Of a stretch of 64,000 nucleotides of DNA, positions 53,789-62,371 are shown piece after piece; within the stretch, counting starts at the first letter, position 1, and each line of letters starts with the position of its first letter. The translations under genes were made by a program, and so were the position numbers. Under the pieces are notes generated by a model. That model was given only the letters and a program-made list of their open reading frames with translations, was not told the origin of the DNA and searched no databases. The stretch spans positions 1-64,000 of the forward strand of contig NZ_JOIR01000027.1 of assembly GCF_000720115.1 (NCBI RefSeq), in the 5' to 3' direction. This stretch comes from Streptomyces sp. NRRL F-2580 (lineage in GTDB: Bacteria; Actinomycetota; Actinomycetes; Streptomycetales; Streptomycetaceae).

Positions 53789-53902
53789 TAGGGGGCCTTG
53801 CAATCATACCGCGAGGGGGGCTTGACGACCACGCCGCGACTGCCTACCTTGGCTATCAGATCGGCGCATAGGCCCCCTAGGCAAGCAGTTGCGTGGGGGC
53901 CT
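53789..53902. promoter_or_regulatory. three TAGGGGGCCT-type operator repeats in divergent promoter region
   Basis: TAGGGGGCCT at 53789-53798, its exact reverse complement AGGCCCCCTA at 53870-53879, and a near copy GTGGGGGCCT at 53893-53902. The first lies just downstream of a minus-strand TATGAT. The second follows a plus-strand TTGACG-N17-TACCTT. This would fit one repressor controlling cargo and transfer modules. Confidence 0.55.
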
Positions 53903-54186
53903 AACACGCCTATGACCTGCACTTCTGCACGACCAGGAGCCCCGCGACGGACGGGGGGAGGCGACCCGGCGCCTTGTCATTCACCGGAGGGCTTAGACCG
54001 AAAGGTCACGTCTCCATACGCCTTCGCCAGGCCTCAAGCCTGAAGGAGACATTGCAGTAACCAGCCTCGCCGCAGACCTCTCAGGCTGCGGCCGGTTGCC
54101 TCCTCCGCCCGTCCGGCGCCCATGCGCTGTACGGGCGGGGTTGAGGGGAGCCGGAGTAGTTCTTCCTGCTTCACCCCTATCGCAGT

Positions 54187-54218
54187 GCAGCCCCCGGCGT
54201 TCCCGCGCCGGGGGCTGC
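54187..54218 (+). terminator. hairpin ahead of the transfer operon
   Basis: GCAGCCCCCGGCG pairs perfectly with CGCCGGGGGCTGC around a 6-base loop, 35 bp before the DUF6284-like gene. It may end an upstream leader transcript or act as an attenuator, since the plus-strand promoter candidate lies at about 53822. Confidence 0.6.
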
Positions 54219-54252
54219 TGAGTCCCGTTCCTCTCTCGAAGGAGCAAGACCC

Positions 54253-54522
54253 ATGAAGTCCATCGCTGCACTTCACGACGTTGTTACCCCGTGGTCCGAC
54301 GATCTGGAGCCGTCGGACGCGGAGCTGGACGCGATCGAGACCGAGATGCCCGTGGTCCTGGCCGAGGTCGAATTGCTCGATGCGCTGATCGCGCTGCTGG
54401 ACCGGCCGGCGTTCGAGTTCGACGCCCGCCGCATCCGGCGGGCTCGCAACCGGGTCCTGGCGGCCCGGCGGGAGCTGGCCAACCGCACCGCCGGCGCAAG
54501 CGTGGCGGGGGACGCGGCATGA
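54253..54522 (+). CDS. DUF6284-like small protein
   Basis: 89 residues. MKSIAALHD, then ELDAIETEMPVVLAEVELLD, ALIALLDRP and RRARNRVLAARREL match the small helical protein (DUF6284-like) usually first in the transfer operon of Streptomyces integrative elements. Function unknown. SD CGAAGGAGC precedes ATG 54253. Its TGA overlaps the next gene's ATG. Confidence 0.8.
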   Translation: MKSIAALHDVVTPWSDDLEPSDAELDAIETEMPVVLAEVELLDALIALLDRPAFEFDARRIRRARNRVLAARRELANRTAGASVAGDAA

Positions 54523-54845
54523 GCAAGCAGATCTTTGGAGCGCAGTTGTCGTTGCGCTGTTGCGGCACCACCGCCCCGGAACGCACGGCCGGCCCATGCT
54601 GGCAGCTGTACGTGGCCCAGACCGGTCTGGTCAGCGAGTGGCCCACCTTCACCTGGCCCACGTCCACCGAGATCCCGAGCGTTCACGCGCGGCAGGCGGC
54701 CCTTGCGTACCTCGGGTTCACGCTCGCCGAGGACGCCGAATGGGAGTGGACGGAGCACACCGGCCCCGACTACCACCCCCACCCCGCGCGGGTCCTCCTC
54801 CTGGGCTCGGTCAAGGTCCGGCCGCTGGAAAGCGGGGCGGCATGA
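54519..54845 (+). CDS. DUF6303-like small protein
   Basis: 108 residues. The motifs WQLYVAQTG, WPTFTWPTST and AEWEWTEHTGPDYHPHPARV fit the DUF6303-like family found beside DUF6284-like genes in actinomycete elements. Soluble, function unknown. Start fixed by the ATGA overlap with the previous gene. The stop overlaps the next start in the same way, showing tight coupling. Confidence 0.8.
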   Translation: MSKQIFGAQLSLRCCGTTAPERTAGPCWQLYVAQTGLVSEWPTFTWPTSTEIPSVHARQAALAYLGFTLAEDAEWEWTEHTGPDYHPHPARVLLLGSVKVRPLESGAA

Positions 54846-55879
54846 ACACCGTTCACCTGCGTTCAGCGGAACGCGCGCTGGCCGTGGGCACGTGGCTGAT
54901 CGTGGGCGGGGCGATGCTCTACTCCGTCCTCACGGTCACCCCGCTGATGGCCGCCCACACCCCCGGCGCATGGGTGTGGACGGCGCCGATCCTGCCGCTC
55001 GTGGTCGATGCGGCCGTGGTCATCGTGGTCCGCCTCGACTCCGTCCTGGCCCGACTCGGCGGGCACGGCGGCGCCTGGCCGGTAGCCCTGCGGTGGATGA
55101 CCGGCGCCATGACCCTCGCCCTCAACATCGGCGCGTCCGCCCTGGTCGGGGACCTGGTCGGCGTCGCCATCCACTCCGTCGCACCCCTCCTCCTGATCGT
55201 GACAGCGGAGGCCGGTCTCGCCTACCGGCGGGCCCTGACCGCCGCCGTGCGAGCACTGGAAGCCGAGCAGCACGCCAAGGAGCAAGCACGGGCGAAGGCG
55301 GTCCAGGACCGCGAGGACGCCCGCGAACAGCGGGCCCGTGAACGCCGCGAGCACGAGGCGTCCATCGCCCGTGAACAGCGTGAACACGAAGCCCGCCTCA
55401 TCCGCGAGGAGGCCGAACGACAGGACCGTATCCGCCGCGAAGCACAGGAGCGGGCTGAAGCAAACGAGCGGGCGGAGCGCGAGGCCCGTGAACGCCGTGA
55501 ACGCGAGCGTGAACAGCAGCAGGCCGAGCGTGAACGCCTTGAACGCCAGGCCGCGCAGCAGCGCGAACTGGAGGCCCAGCAGCGGGCCGAGCGTGAACGT
55601 CAGGCCCGCGCCGATCAGGCCGAGCGTGAACGTCGTGAACAGATCCGTGAACAGGAACGCATCGAGCGTGAACGCGCCGCGCTGCTGGCCGCCGGACCAC
55701 CGGAAAAGAAGCTCCTTGAGGAACCGGCCCTCGCCACCGTCCGCGCCGCCTTCGAGGCCGGACTCCCCGTTCGGGTCGCCGCGGAACTGACCGGCTGGTC
55801 CGTCGGCTGGGCCTCCACCCGCTACCAGGAACTGCGCGACGCGAACACCGCCCCCGCCCTGGAAGGAGCCACCCAGTGA
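54842..55879 (+). CDS. DUF2637 membrane protein with long coiled coil
   Basis: 345 residues. Four N-terminal helices (from ALAVGTWLIVGGAMLYSVL to VAIHSVAPLLLIVTAEAG) match DUF2637 (SpdA-like) proteins. Residues about 140-290 are a charged Arg/Glu/Gln coiled coil. The C-terminus has a short HTH-like segment (VRVAAELTGWSVGWASTRYQ). Probably a mating-pair or intramycelial spread factor working with the FtsK-like translocase. ATGA overlap at the start; GTGA overlap with the next gene. Confidence 0.8.
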   Translation: MNTVHLRSAERALAVGTWLIVGGAMLYSVLTVTPLMAAHTPGAWVWTAPILPLVVDAAVVIVVRLDSVLARLGGHGGAWPVALRWMTGAMTLALNIGASALVGDLVGVAIHSVAPLLLIVTAEAGLAYRRALTAAVRALEAEQHAKEQARAKAVQDREDAREQRARERREHEASIAREQREHEARLIREEAERQDRIRREAQERAEANERAEREARERREREREQQQAERERLERQAAQQRELEAQQRAERERQARADQAERERREQIREQERIERERAALLAAGPPEKKLLEEPALATVRAAFEAGLPVRVAAELTGWSVGWASTRYQELRDANTAPALEGATQ

Positions 55880-56100
55880 AGCTCTCCCCGAACAGCGCCC
55901 CGGCCGAGCCGGACGACCTGCTGATCCGGATGCACAACCAGATCGGCGCCGCCATCGACGTCAAGGGCACCGTCAACCGGGCCCGCTGGTCATGCCACGG
56001 ATGCGGCGAGACCCACGTCGACTACCACCTGAGCATCACTCGTGATGACGCCAACGGGCACGCAGCGACGTGCCGGGCCGCCTACCACCGGCTGCACTGA
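55876..56100 (+). CDS. small Cys/His protein of the transfer operon
   Basis: 74 residues. WSCHGCGETH and a later CRAAYHRLH provide four likely zinc ligands. GTG 55876 overlaps the previous stop (GTGA), and its own stop overlaps the next ATG (TGATG). Function unknown; small zinc proteins at this place are common in these elements. Confidence 0.7.
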   Translation: MKLSPNSAPAEPDDLLIRMHNQIGAAIDVKGTVNRARWSCHGCGETHVDYHLSITRDDANGHAATCRAAYHRLH

Positions 56101-56438
56101 TGGCGAACCTGCCCGTCTACTCCTGGCGCCTCGCCCCGGACGGCTTGGCCACCCGCCGACAGCTCCGCTCACTAGGTCTCCGGCCAGGTGGACAGGACGT
56201 CGTCGCCCAGCTTGAACGCCCCCGCCGACGTCGGGGCCCGATGGTCGCCTACCTGTACCGGCTCGACCGGGCCAAGCCGGTCCGCCCGATGACCACACGG
56301 AAAGCCGCGGCCCTCGCCAAGGCGAACGCGGCCCGCCGCACCTGCCCTCAATGCCGCCGGGATGCCGGGTACGTGATCCCGGCCTCGCTCGGCATGTGCA
56401 ACCCGTGTGCGTACCCCGATGAACAGCGCGTCGCCTGA
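56100..56438 (+). CDS. RRQRL-type zinc-binding protein
   Basis: 112 residues. The N-terminal TRRQLRSLGLRPGGQD and the C-terminal zinc ribbon (CPQCRRD, then CNPCAYP) match the 'RRQRL motif-containing zinc-binding protein' of Streptomyces mobile elements. Probably nucleic-acid binding. One-base TGATG overlap with the upstream gene. Confidence 0.75.
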   Translation: MANLPVYSWRLAPDGLATRRQLRSLGLRPGGQDVVAQLERPRRRRGPMVAYLYRLDRAKPVRPMTTRKAAALAKANAARRTCPQCRRDAGYVIPASLGMCNPCAYPDEQRVA

Positions 56439-56516
56439 ACCACTCAACAGGGCCCGACCAGCCGCCTCCTACAGCACCGGCCGGGCCCTCTTCTCCCGTG
56501 AAGGAGCACGTTCAGC

Positions 56517-58127
56517 ATGACCGAGATCCTCACCGAACCGCAGGCTCCCCCCGAAGAAACCACCTCCACCCCCGCCCAGCCGGAAGCCGACAAGCCCGCG
56601 CCTGCCAAGGACGTTGAGCACACCCCGGGCGGTTTCCCCGTGGTGCCGCTCTCCTTGTCCGGGGCGAACACCACGGCGGGTCTGCTCGCCGCCTCCGCTC
56701 TGGTCGGTGGGCCGATCGCGGCGGCGGTCGCGATGACCGGCGCTGCAGTCCTGGGAACCGCCGCCGTCCGGCGCCGCTCCAAGACCGGCGCGAAGAAGAC
56801 TGCGGCCAAACCGTCCCAGGGCGCCGGCCGGACCCCGGGCGGAAGCGGCGGCCGTGGCCTCTTGGGTCGGGTCCCCGCACAGTCCCGCACCGCACCGCGT
56901 GCCGGTGGCGGCACCGGCACTCGCAAGGCCGCTGGTGGGCAGGCCCGGCATCGTGCGGGCGGCCCTGCTGGTGCCCGGTCCGGTTCGACCGTGGGCAAGA
57001 CGGGGTCGCCGTCGGCCCGTCAGCGGGCCGCCCGTGCGGCTGCCGGTCTGGCCGGCGGCCGGGCCGGGCAGCTCCAGGCACTGCGCTCCCAGGCCCGTAC
57101 GCAGTCGCCGACCCGGGCGGCTGCCCGTGCGGCGACAGTGCAGGCCCGCCGCCAGGTGGCCGACGCCCGCCGGGCGACGAAAGCCGCCGAGCGCGCGGCC
57201 TCGACCGCCGCGAAGCCGCGGGGGGTGGCGGCGCGGACCCTGGCGAAGGGCATGGGCGAGGCCGCCTCCGTTCGGGACAAGGCCGTCGGCGCCGTCCGGT
57301 CGGCGCGGGATCGCAGTAGCGGCCGGGCCGTGGCCGCCGGCCGTCAGGGTGTTCGGTCGGCGGCGCACCGGGCGAGGGTCGCCCAGCTCAAGGCCCCCGG
57401 CCAGAAGGCCGCCCGCAAAGCCCTGCTCCGCTCTGCCGCCCGCTTCCAAGGGCGGCGGGCGCTGGCCGCGCTGTGCGGGCTGCTGGCCGGGGTGGTCGGC
57501 CTGGTCACCACTCCGCTCGGGCGAAAGCTCGGCTGGGCGTGGCTGATGCACCCCGGCCGCCGCCTCTACCGCCTCCTCGCCGGCCGCGCCGAAGCCGAGC
57601 GCGAAGCACGGGACGAGGAGATCCGCGCCCGGCTCGACCAGGACGAGAAGGACGCCGAGCAGGAAGCGGCGGCCGAGCTGGAGCAGGACGACGAGCAGCA
57701 GATCACCGACCGGGTCGAGCGGCCCGAAGGACAGGTACCCGCACCCCCCGTCAGCGAAGGAGCACACGTCATGGACAGCAACACGTCCGGGTTCAGGTTC
57801 GAGGAACTGGCCGCCGAGATGGAGCAGGCCGCCCAGTCCTACGAGCCCGAGAGCGCGATGGAGATCCTCGCGATGATCGAGGGACTGCCCCAGGCCCTCG
57901 CCTCGATCGCGAACATCATGCAGATCCTCGCGGAGCGCTCCGACTCGGAGTTCCCGCTGGAGAAGGAAGTCGCGGGCGGCTTCAACGACATCTACGGCGC
58001 CATCAACTCCGCCATCGCCGTCGCCGAGGACCTGGGCGCCGTCTTCCGGCAGGCCCACGAGGCCGACATCGCCCGCCACGAGGACCCCCGCAACGGCCCC
58101 GACGCCGAGAAGGGCTGGAACGTCTGA
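56517..58127 (+). CDS. large Spd-like membrane protein with basic central region
   Basis: 536 residues. A Pro-rich N-terminus, a hydrophobic stretch at about 50-82, a strongly basic Arg/Ala/Gly tract to about 310, a second hydrophobic region near 318-345, a charged coil to about 415, and an acidic helical C-terminus. An internal in-frame ATG (57771, residue 419) has its own GAAGGAG site, so a separate product of about 118 residues may also be made. It resembles large spread proteins next to traSA genes. The basic tract could bind DNA. TGATG overlap with the translocase gene. Confidence 0.7.
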   Translation: MTEILTEPQAPPEETTSTPAQPEADKPAPAKDVEHTPGGFPVVPLSLSGANTTAGLLAASALVGGPIAAAVAMTGAAVLGTAAVRRRSKTGAKKTAAKPSQGAGRTPGGSGGRGLLGRVPAQSRTAPRAGGGTGTRKAAGGQARHRAGGPAGARSGSTVGKTGSPSARQRAARAAAGLAGGRAGQLQALRSQARTQSPTRAAARAATVQARRQVADARRATKAAERAASTAAKPRGVAARTLAKGMGEAASVRDKAVGAVRSARDRSSGRAVAAGRQGVRSAAHRARVAQLKAPGQKAARKALLRSAARFQGRRALAALCGLLAGVVGLVTTPLGRKLGWAWLMHPGRRLYRLLAGRAEAEREARDEEIRARLDQDEKDAEQEAAAELEQDDEQQITDRVERPEGQVPAPPVSEGAHVMDSNTSGFRFEELAAEMEQAAQSYEPESAMEILAMIEGLPQALASIANIMQILAERSDSEFPLEKEVAGGFNDIYGAINSAIAVAEDLGAVFRQAHEADIARHEDPRNGPDAEKGWNV

Positions 58128-60205
58128 TGACCACCACTTCCGCCATCAAGCACGAGGGTCTCGCCCTGGACTGGGCCGCCGGACACGGACCCGTCACCGG
58201 GGCCCTGTCCGCGACCACGGGCGCGTTCGCCGTCGCCACCGTCGGGACCCTCGCCCACATGCCGCCCACCTGGGCCCTCGCGGTCGGTACGGTCGGCGCG
58301 ATCGGCCACACCGCGACCGGCATGCGCCAGAAGCTGGCCGGCCGCACCATCGGCGCCCGCGCCGCGTCCTGGCTCCTCGGCTCCGGCTGGACCACCTGGG
58401 CACTCGCCACCAACCCCCTGACCTGGACCGCGCTGGGCTCCCTCGCGGTGATCGGGGTCGGAATGGGCGCCGCCGCCCGCTCCGTCGGCTTCTACGAGGA
58501 AGCCCGCGAACTGGAGGCGCTCGCGGCGGCCGAGCGGCAGGTGGCCCGGGAACTCAGCGCGGAGCGGCGCGAGATCGCCGCCGAGTGGGTCGACCGCATC
58601 GAACGGGTCTGCCACATCACCATCAAGGTCCTGGCGGTGGAGATGTGGCCGACCGGGGCCGGGTTCACCATCGACGCCGAACTCCCGCCCGGCGGCATCA
58701 CCTACGCCAAGATCGCCACCGAGTCCGCGCGGCTGTCCGCCGATGCGCGGCTGCCGCACGGCTGCACCGCCACCGCGAGCCGCGGCATCCACCAAGGTCG
58801 GGTCCTGATCGACGTGACGACGGTCAACGTCCTGGAACAGGAGATGCCCTACCCGTCGAACTACGGGCCGCTGTCGGTCCTGACAGGCATCCCGTGGGGC
58901 GTGCGGACGAACGCTGACGAGGTGCCGGTGTTCCTGCGTGAGCAGTGCGCGCTGGTCGTCGGTCCGACCGGGTCGGGCAAGACCAACATGGTCCACACGA
59001 TCCTGGCCGGGTTCGCCCGCTGCACCGACGTCATCACCTGGGTCATCGACCTGAACGCCGGATCGGCCGGCCTGCCCTGGGTCCGCACCGAGACCACCGG
59101 CGGGGAGGCGGTGCGGCCGGGGATCGACTGGCTCGCCTCCACCCACGAAGAGGCCCTGCTGATGCTGGACACCGCGATCCGGGTGGCCAAGCACCGCAAG
59201 ATGGCCTACCAGGACCTCATGTCCAAGGCGAACACCGACCTCCTGCCGGTGAGCGCGCAGATCCCGCAGATCGAGATCGTCATCGATGAGGGCGCCGAGA
59301 TCCTCGCCTCGACCGACAAGCAGCACCGCGTTCTCGCCCGGAAGATCCTGGAGGTCATCCGGATCGCCCGCGCCATGGCGCTCCGTACCGTGCTGACCGC
59401 GCTGGGCGCGACTGGCGCCGTCCTGGGGGATCTGATGATCCGCCGTGAGGCCAAGGTTCGCGCGGCCCTGACCGGCGGAGAGACCGAGGGCATGGACCTG
59501 TCCAAGCTGTTCCCCGGCTCCCGAGGGCTCAAGGTCGACCAGGCCCCGTACAAGGGCGCCGGGTTCCTGGGCACGCCCGAATCCGGGATCGGCCTGTTCA
59601 AGTCCTGGCGGATCAAGCCTGCCCAGATCCGCGACATCGTCATCGCCACCTCCGACCGACACCCCCGCCTCGACGCGGTCTCCGCGAAAGCCGCGGGCCC
59701 CGACTACGCCCGCCGCTGGGACCAGTCACGCACCGTCTGGATCACCGAGCACCACACCACCCCGGCCGACGAGACCCAGGCGCCGGCGGGCGGTGCGGGC
59801 CTGAACCTCTCCGCCCTCCGCAGTGACCCCACCCCGGCCACCCCGGCGGTGGACGCGGTCGACGCCGAGTTCGAGCGGCTCATCGGCATCGAGTTCACTG
59901 ACGCCCCCCAGCCCCAGACCCCCGACACCCCACAGGAGCCCGACGAGGCGAAGCCGGAACGGACGGGGCTGAACCTGTCCGCGCTCCGCGACGACAAGGA
60001 GACCGGGCCGATGTGGCTCCCGGACGCGATCACCGCGATCCGCGCGGCCGGTGCAGAGGGCATGAAGCCCGCCGCCGTCGCCGACCTCGTCGGCCGCAGC
60101 CGCGAAGCCGTCCGCAAGACCCTCAAGGCCGCCGCCGAACGCGGCGAACTCCACTACCGCGACCGGGGCCCGCACTCCGTCTACGTCCACCCCGACCACG
60201 CCTGA
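58127..60205 (+). CDS. FtsK/SpoIIIE-type DNA translocase (TraSA-like)
   Basis: 692 residues. N-terminal hydrophobic segments (VTGALSATTGAFAVATVG and following) anchor it. The motor domain has Walker A VGPTGSGKTN and Walker B IEIVIDEGAEIL, with RMALRTVLTA-type sensor region. The C-terminal winged helix (AVADLVGRSREAVRKTLKAA) would recognise a repeated DNA locus. This is the conjugation motor of actinomycete ICEs, which move double-stranded DNA between hyphae without a relaxase. The GGCAGTA repeat cluster lies directly downstream. Coupled start (TGATG). Confidence 0.92.
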   Translation: MTTTSAIKHEGLALDWAAGHGPVTGALSATTGAFAVATVGTLAHMPPTWALAVGTVGAIGHTATGMRQKLAGRTIGARAASWLLGSGWTTWALATNPLTWTALGSLAVIGVGMGAAARSVGFYEEARELEALAAAERQVARELSAERREIAAEWVDRIERVCHITIKVLAVEMWPTGAGFTIDAELPPGGITYAKIATESARLSADARLPHGCTATASRGIHQGRVLIDVTTVNVLEQEMPYPSNYGPLSVLTGIPWGVRTNADEVPVFLREQCALVVGPTGSGKTNMVHTILAGFARCTDVITWVIDLNAGSAGLPWVRTETTGGEAVRPGIDWLASTHEEALLMLDTAIRVAKHRKMAYQDLMSKANTDLLPVSAQIPQIEIVIDEGAEILASTDKQHRVLARKILEVIRIARAMALRTVLTALGATGAVLGDLMIRREAKVRAALTGGETEGMDLSKLFPGSRGLKVDQAPYKGAGFLGTPESGIGLFKSWRIKPAQIRDIVIATSDRHPRLDAVSAKAAGPDYARRWDQSRTVWITEHHTTPADETQAPAGGAGLNLSALRSDPTPATPAVDAVDAEFERLIGIEFTDAPQPQTPDTPQEPDEAKPERTGLNLSALRDDKETGPMWLPDAITAIRAAGAEGMKPAAVADLVGRSREAVRKTLKAAAERGELHYRDRGPHSVYVHPDHA

Positions 60206-60227
60206 ACGGCCACACACCGCTACCGCC

Positions 60228-60354
60228 TACTGCCTACCGCCAAATTGGCAGTAACCCCCGATACGGGCCTCCTACTGCCCACCAGGCGCCTTCACCAGCC
60301 GTTTTGGCAGTAGGCAGTACCGGGTTGGCAGTAGGCAGTAGGCAGTAGGCAGTA
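60228..60354. repeat. GGCAGTA iterated repeats, candidate clt/TraB-recognition locus
   Basis: Nine copies of GGCAGTA or its complement TACTGCC: minus at 60228 and 60273; plus at 60247, 60306, 60313, 60327, 60334, 60341 and 60348. The last four form an uninterrupted head-to-tail array. Streptomyces TraB-type translocases bind similar iterated 8-bp repeats beside their genes. The next gene starts at 60435. Confidence 0.75.
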
Positions 60355-60434
60355 GCCGCACACACGCAGAGCGACCACCCACGCGGGCGGCCCACCACCA
60401 ACGGGGCCGCCCGCACCGCGTCCAGGAGCCTGCA

Positions 60435-60920
60435 ATGCCCTATGAGCACACGACCACGAGCACCCCCCAGCCCGCCCGCTACGGCGACCCCATCTATTAC
60501 CCCACTCCCGTCCAGCACCCCGGAATGGCAATCGCGGAACTCCCGCCCAGGGTCGAGCTGGTCACCCTCCCCAACGGCTACCGCACCCTCGCCTACACCC
60601 ACCCCACCCCGCCGCCGCCCGCCCCGGCCGCCCAGCCGATCCCGGTCTGGGCCAAGACCACCGCCCTCCTCGCCCCGACCCTCGGCGGCGGGATCGCCGC
60701 CGCCGGATTCGGGATCTCCTACGCCGCCCCGGGACTGATCGCCATGACCGACGCCCTCTGGGCCGCCATCGCCCTCATCGCCGCCGGCACCCTCGCCCCA
60801 CTCCTCCTCCGCGCCGGACGCGGACCGGACCGAGGGACCGCTCCCGTCCAGCACGTCACCCAGAACATCACCGCGTCCGGAATGTTCGGCCGCGCCACCG
60901 GGACCCTCAACAACCGCTGA
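60435..60920 (+). CDS. two-helix membrane protein (Spd-like)
   Basis: 161 residues. A Pro-rich N-terminus is followed by two hydrophobic helices (LLAPTLGGGIAAAGFGISYA and LWAAIALIAAGTLAPLLL) and a C-terminus ending VTQNITASGMFGRATGTLNN. The location between traSA and replication genes and the membrane topology suggest a spread protein. No ATPase motif. ATG 60435. Confidence 0.7.
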   Translation: MPYEHTTTSTPQPARYGDPIYYPTPVQHPGMAIAELPPRVELVTLPNGYRTLAYTHPTPPPPAPAAQPIPVWAKTTALLAPTLGGGIAAAGFGISYAAPGLIAMTDALWAAIALIAAGTLAPLLLRAGRGPDRGTAPVQHVTQNITASGMFGRATGTLNNR

Positions 60921-60931
60921 AAGGACTGGCC

Positions 60932-61111
60932 ATGGACCAGGACCCGGCCCCGCTGTCGGAGCTGATCTCCGACGCGATCGCGCTCCTCACCGGCAAGCAC
61001 ACCGTTCGCTGCCCCCATCCCGGATGCAACGTCAGCGTCCGCTACCGAGCCGTCACCCCCGACGAGGCCAAGCGACTGACCGACCTCGCCACCGACCACA
61101 CCCGTCACTGA
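60932..61111 (+). CDS. 59-residue zinc-finger-like protein
   Basis: ATG 60932 to TGA 61111. The protein contains VRCPHPGCNVSVRYRAV followed by a His-rich tail (DHTRH), a pattern like a small C2H2-type metal site. It lies 11 bp after the previous gene, with the AAAGGA site close by. Small proteins of this kind are regular members of the element's backbone. Function unknown. Confidence 0.65.
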   Translation: MDQDPAPLSELISDAIALLTGKHTVRCPHPGCNVSVRYRAVTPDEAKRLTDLATDHTRH

Positions 61112-61131
61112 CCAGCACAAGGAGGAAAACC

Positions 61132-61410
61132 GTGCGATTCCGCATCCACCGCACCAAGTGGCCCCGTCCGGCCCTGGTTCTGACCGACACACCCCGGCCC
61201 GACTGCCCCGACTGCCAGGGAATCGGCGGCCACAACCACGACTACGGCGACTACTCCACCGGCGAGTACGCGGGCACCGAGTGGGAGCCCTGCCCCTGCT
61301 GGGACGAAACCCGCCGATGGATCCTCCTCCCGCTCCCGCACCGCCGGGACCGGCACACCACCAGCCCGGACCCTCGGGCCGGCGCCTACAGCGACGAACC
61401 CCCGTTCTAG
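61132..61410 (+). CDS. small DnaJ-type zinc-motif protein
   Basis: 92 residues. CPDCQGIGGHNHDYG and later CPCWDE are CxxC-like zinc motifs resembling those of the DnaJ central domain. GTG 61132 follows AAGGAGG. It sits in the operon before the replication genes and may bind nucleic acid or assist replication. Function not known. Confidence 0.7.
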   Translation: MRFRIHRTKWPRPALVLTDTPRPDCPDCQGIGGHNHDYGDYSTGEYAGTEWEPCPCWDETRRWILLPLPHRRDRHTTSPDPRAGAYSDEPPF

Positions 61411-61487
61411 CAACGCCGAGAGCGGCCCCCTCACGCCAATGACCGGGGCCGCTCTCTCCCAGCACTCAAGAACTGGAGACCCCAAGC

Positions 61488-62369
61488 ATGACCCAGCCCA
61501 CCGACTTTCCGCGAGACCCCGCCCGGGCCTTACCCCCCAACCTGCGCACCGCGCTCTGGCTCGCCGAACTGGGCCTTCCCGCTCTGCCTCTCAGCCGCGT
61601 GAAGCGGCCGGTGGGGAACTGTCCGGACTGTAAGGCGAGCGCCTGCGGGGACCGGCCCCACATGCTGGCGGCCGGCCCCTGCGTCTGCCCCGCCCCCTGC
61701 CACGGTTGGGCCGCAGCCACCACCGACCCGGAGGTCCTCGCCTCCCCGGCATGGGCTGCGGCGTGGCGGCAGGCTCAGGGGGTCGCCTACCACCCCGGCG
61801 GCGCCGGGCTCACCGTCGTGGACCTCGACAACGCCGACGCGGTCGCGTGGGCTCGCCGGGAGCTCCCCACGACCAGGGTCGTGGCGACAACGCGGGGGGA
61901 GCACTGGATCTACCGGGGCGCCATGCGCTCGGTCAACGGCGTCCGTGACGGCGTCGACCTCAAGTCCACGATGGCTTATGCCCGGTGGCGGGGTGCCGGG
62001 ACCGGCACGGTGCAGCCGCTGCCCGACGTCGTGCGCGCGCTGGCCGTGAAGGAGCCCACCAGGGCCCGGCAGACACCCCGCGTGGTCGCCGTGCCCGCGC
62101 CGGCCGGGGGCGGGGAGTGTCGCCACCGCTCCCCCTCCTACCTGGTGCGCGGAATCGCCATGGCGGAGCAGCGTATTACCGAAGCACCCGAAGCCATTCA
62201 CAAGACCGTGTACCGGACCTTCCTCGCCGTGCTGTCCGCGCACGGCCGGTGCGGCTGTCTCACCGACGCGCACATCAAGCGGCTGTTCACCGCCGCTCAG
62301 GAGAAGGGCGAATCCCTGCGGAACTGCGAGGACGCCTGGAACAACGCCCGAACGAAGCTGGGACTGTAG
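61488..62369 (+). CDS. bifunctional DNA primase/polymerase (Prim-Pol)
   Basis: 293 residues. Prim-Pol landmarks: the metal-binding pair in GLTVVDLDNADAV, the TTRGEHWIYRG strand, and GVDLKS. A Cys-rich segment (CPDCKASACGD, CVCPAPCHG) may hold zinc, and helical C-terminal residues follow. It starts replication of the excised element by priming and extending DNA. With the helicase-like gene two bases downstream it forms the Prim-Pol type of AICE replicator, distinct from the RepSA and RepAM types. Confidence 0.85.
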   Translation: MTQPTDFPRDPARALPPNLRTALWLAELGLPALPLSRVKRPVGNCPDCKASACGDRPHMLAAGPCVCPAPCHGWAAATTDPEVLASPAWAAAWRQAQGVAYHPGGAGLTVVDLDNADAVAWARRELPTTRVVATTRGEHWIYRGAMRSVNGVRDGVDLKSTMAYARWRGAGTGTVQPLPDVVRALAVKEPTRARQTPRVVAVPAPAGGGECRHRSPSYLVRGIAMAEQRITEAPEAIHKTVYRTFLAVLSAHGRCGCLTDAHIKRLFTAAQEKGESLRNCEDAWNNARTKLGL

Positions 62370-62371
62370 GC

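Noticed and set aside
53798..54043. 81-codon plus-strand ORF between cargo and transfer genes
   Set aside because: It runs through the operator repeats and promoter, has no ribosome site and no recognisable sequence.
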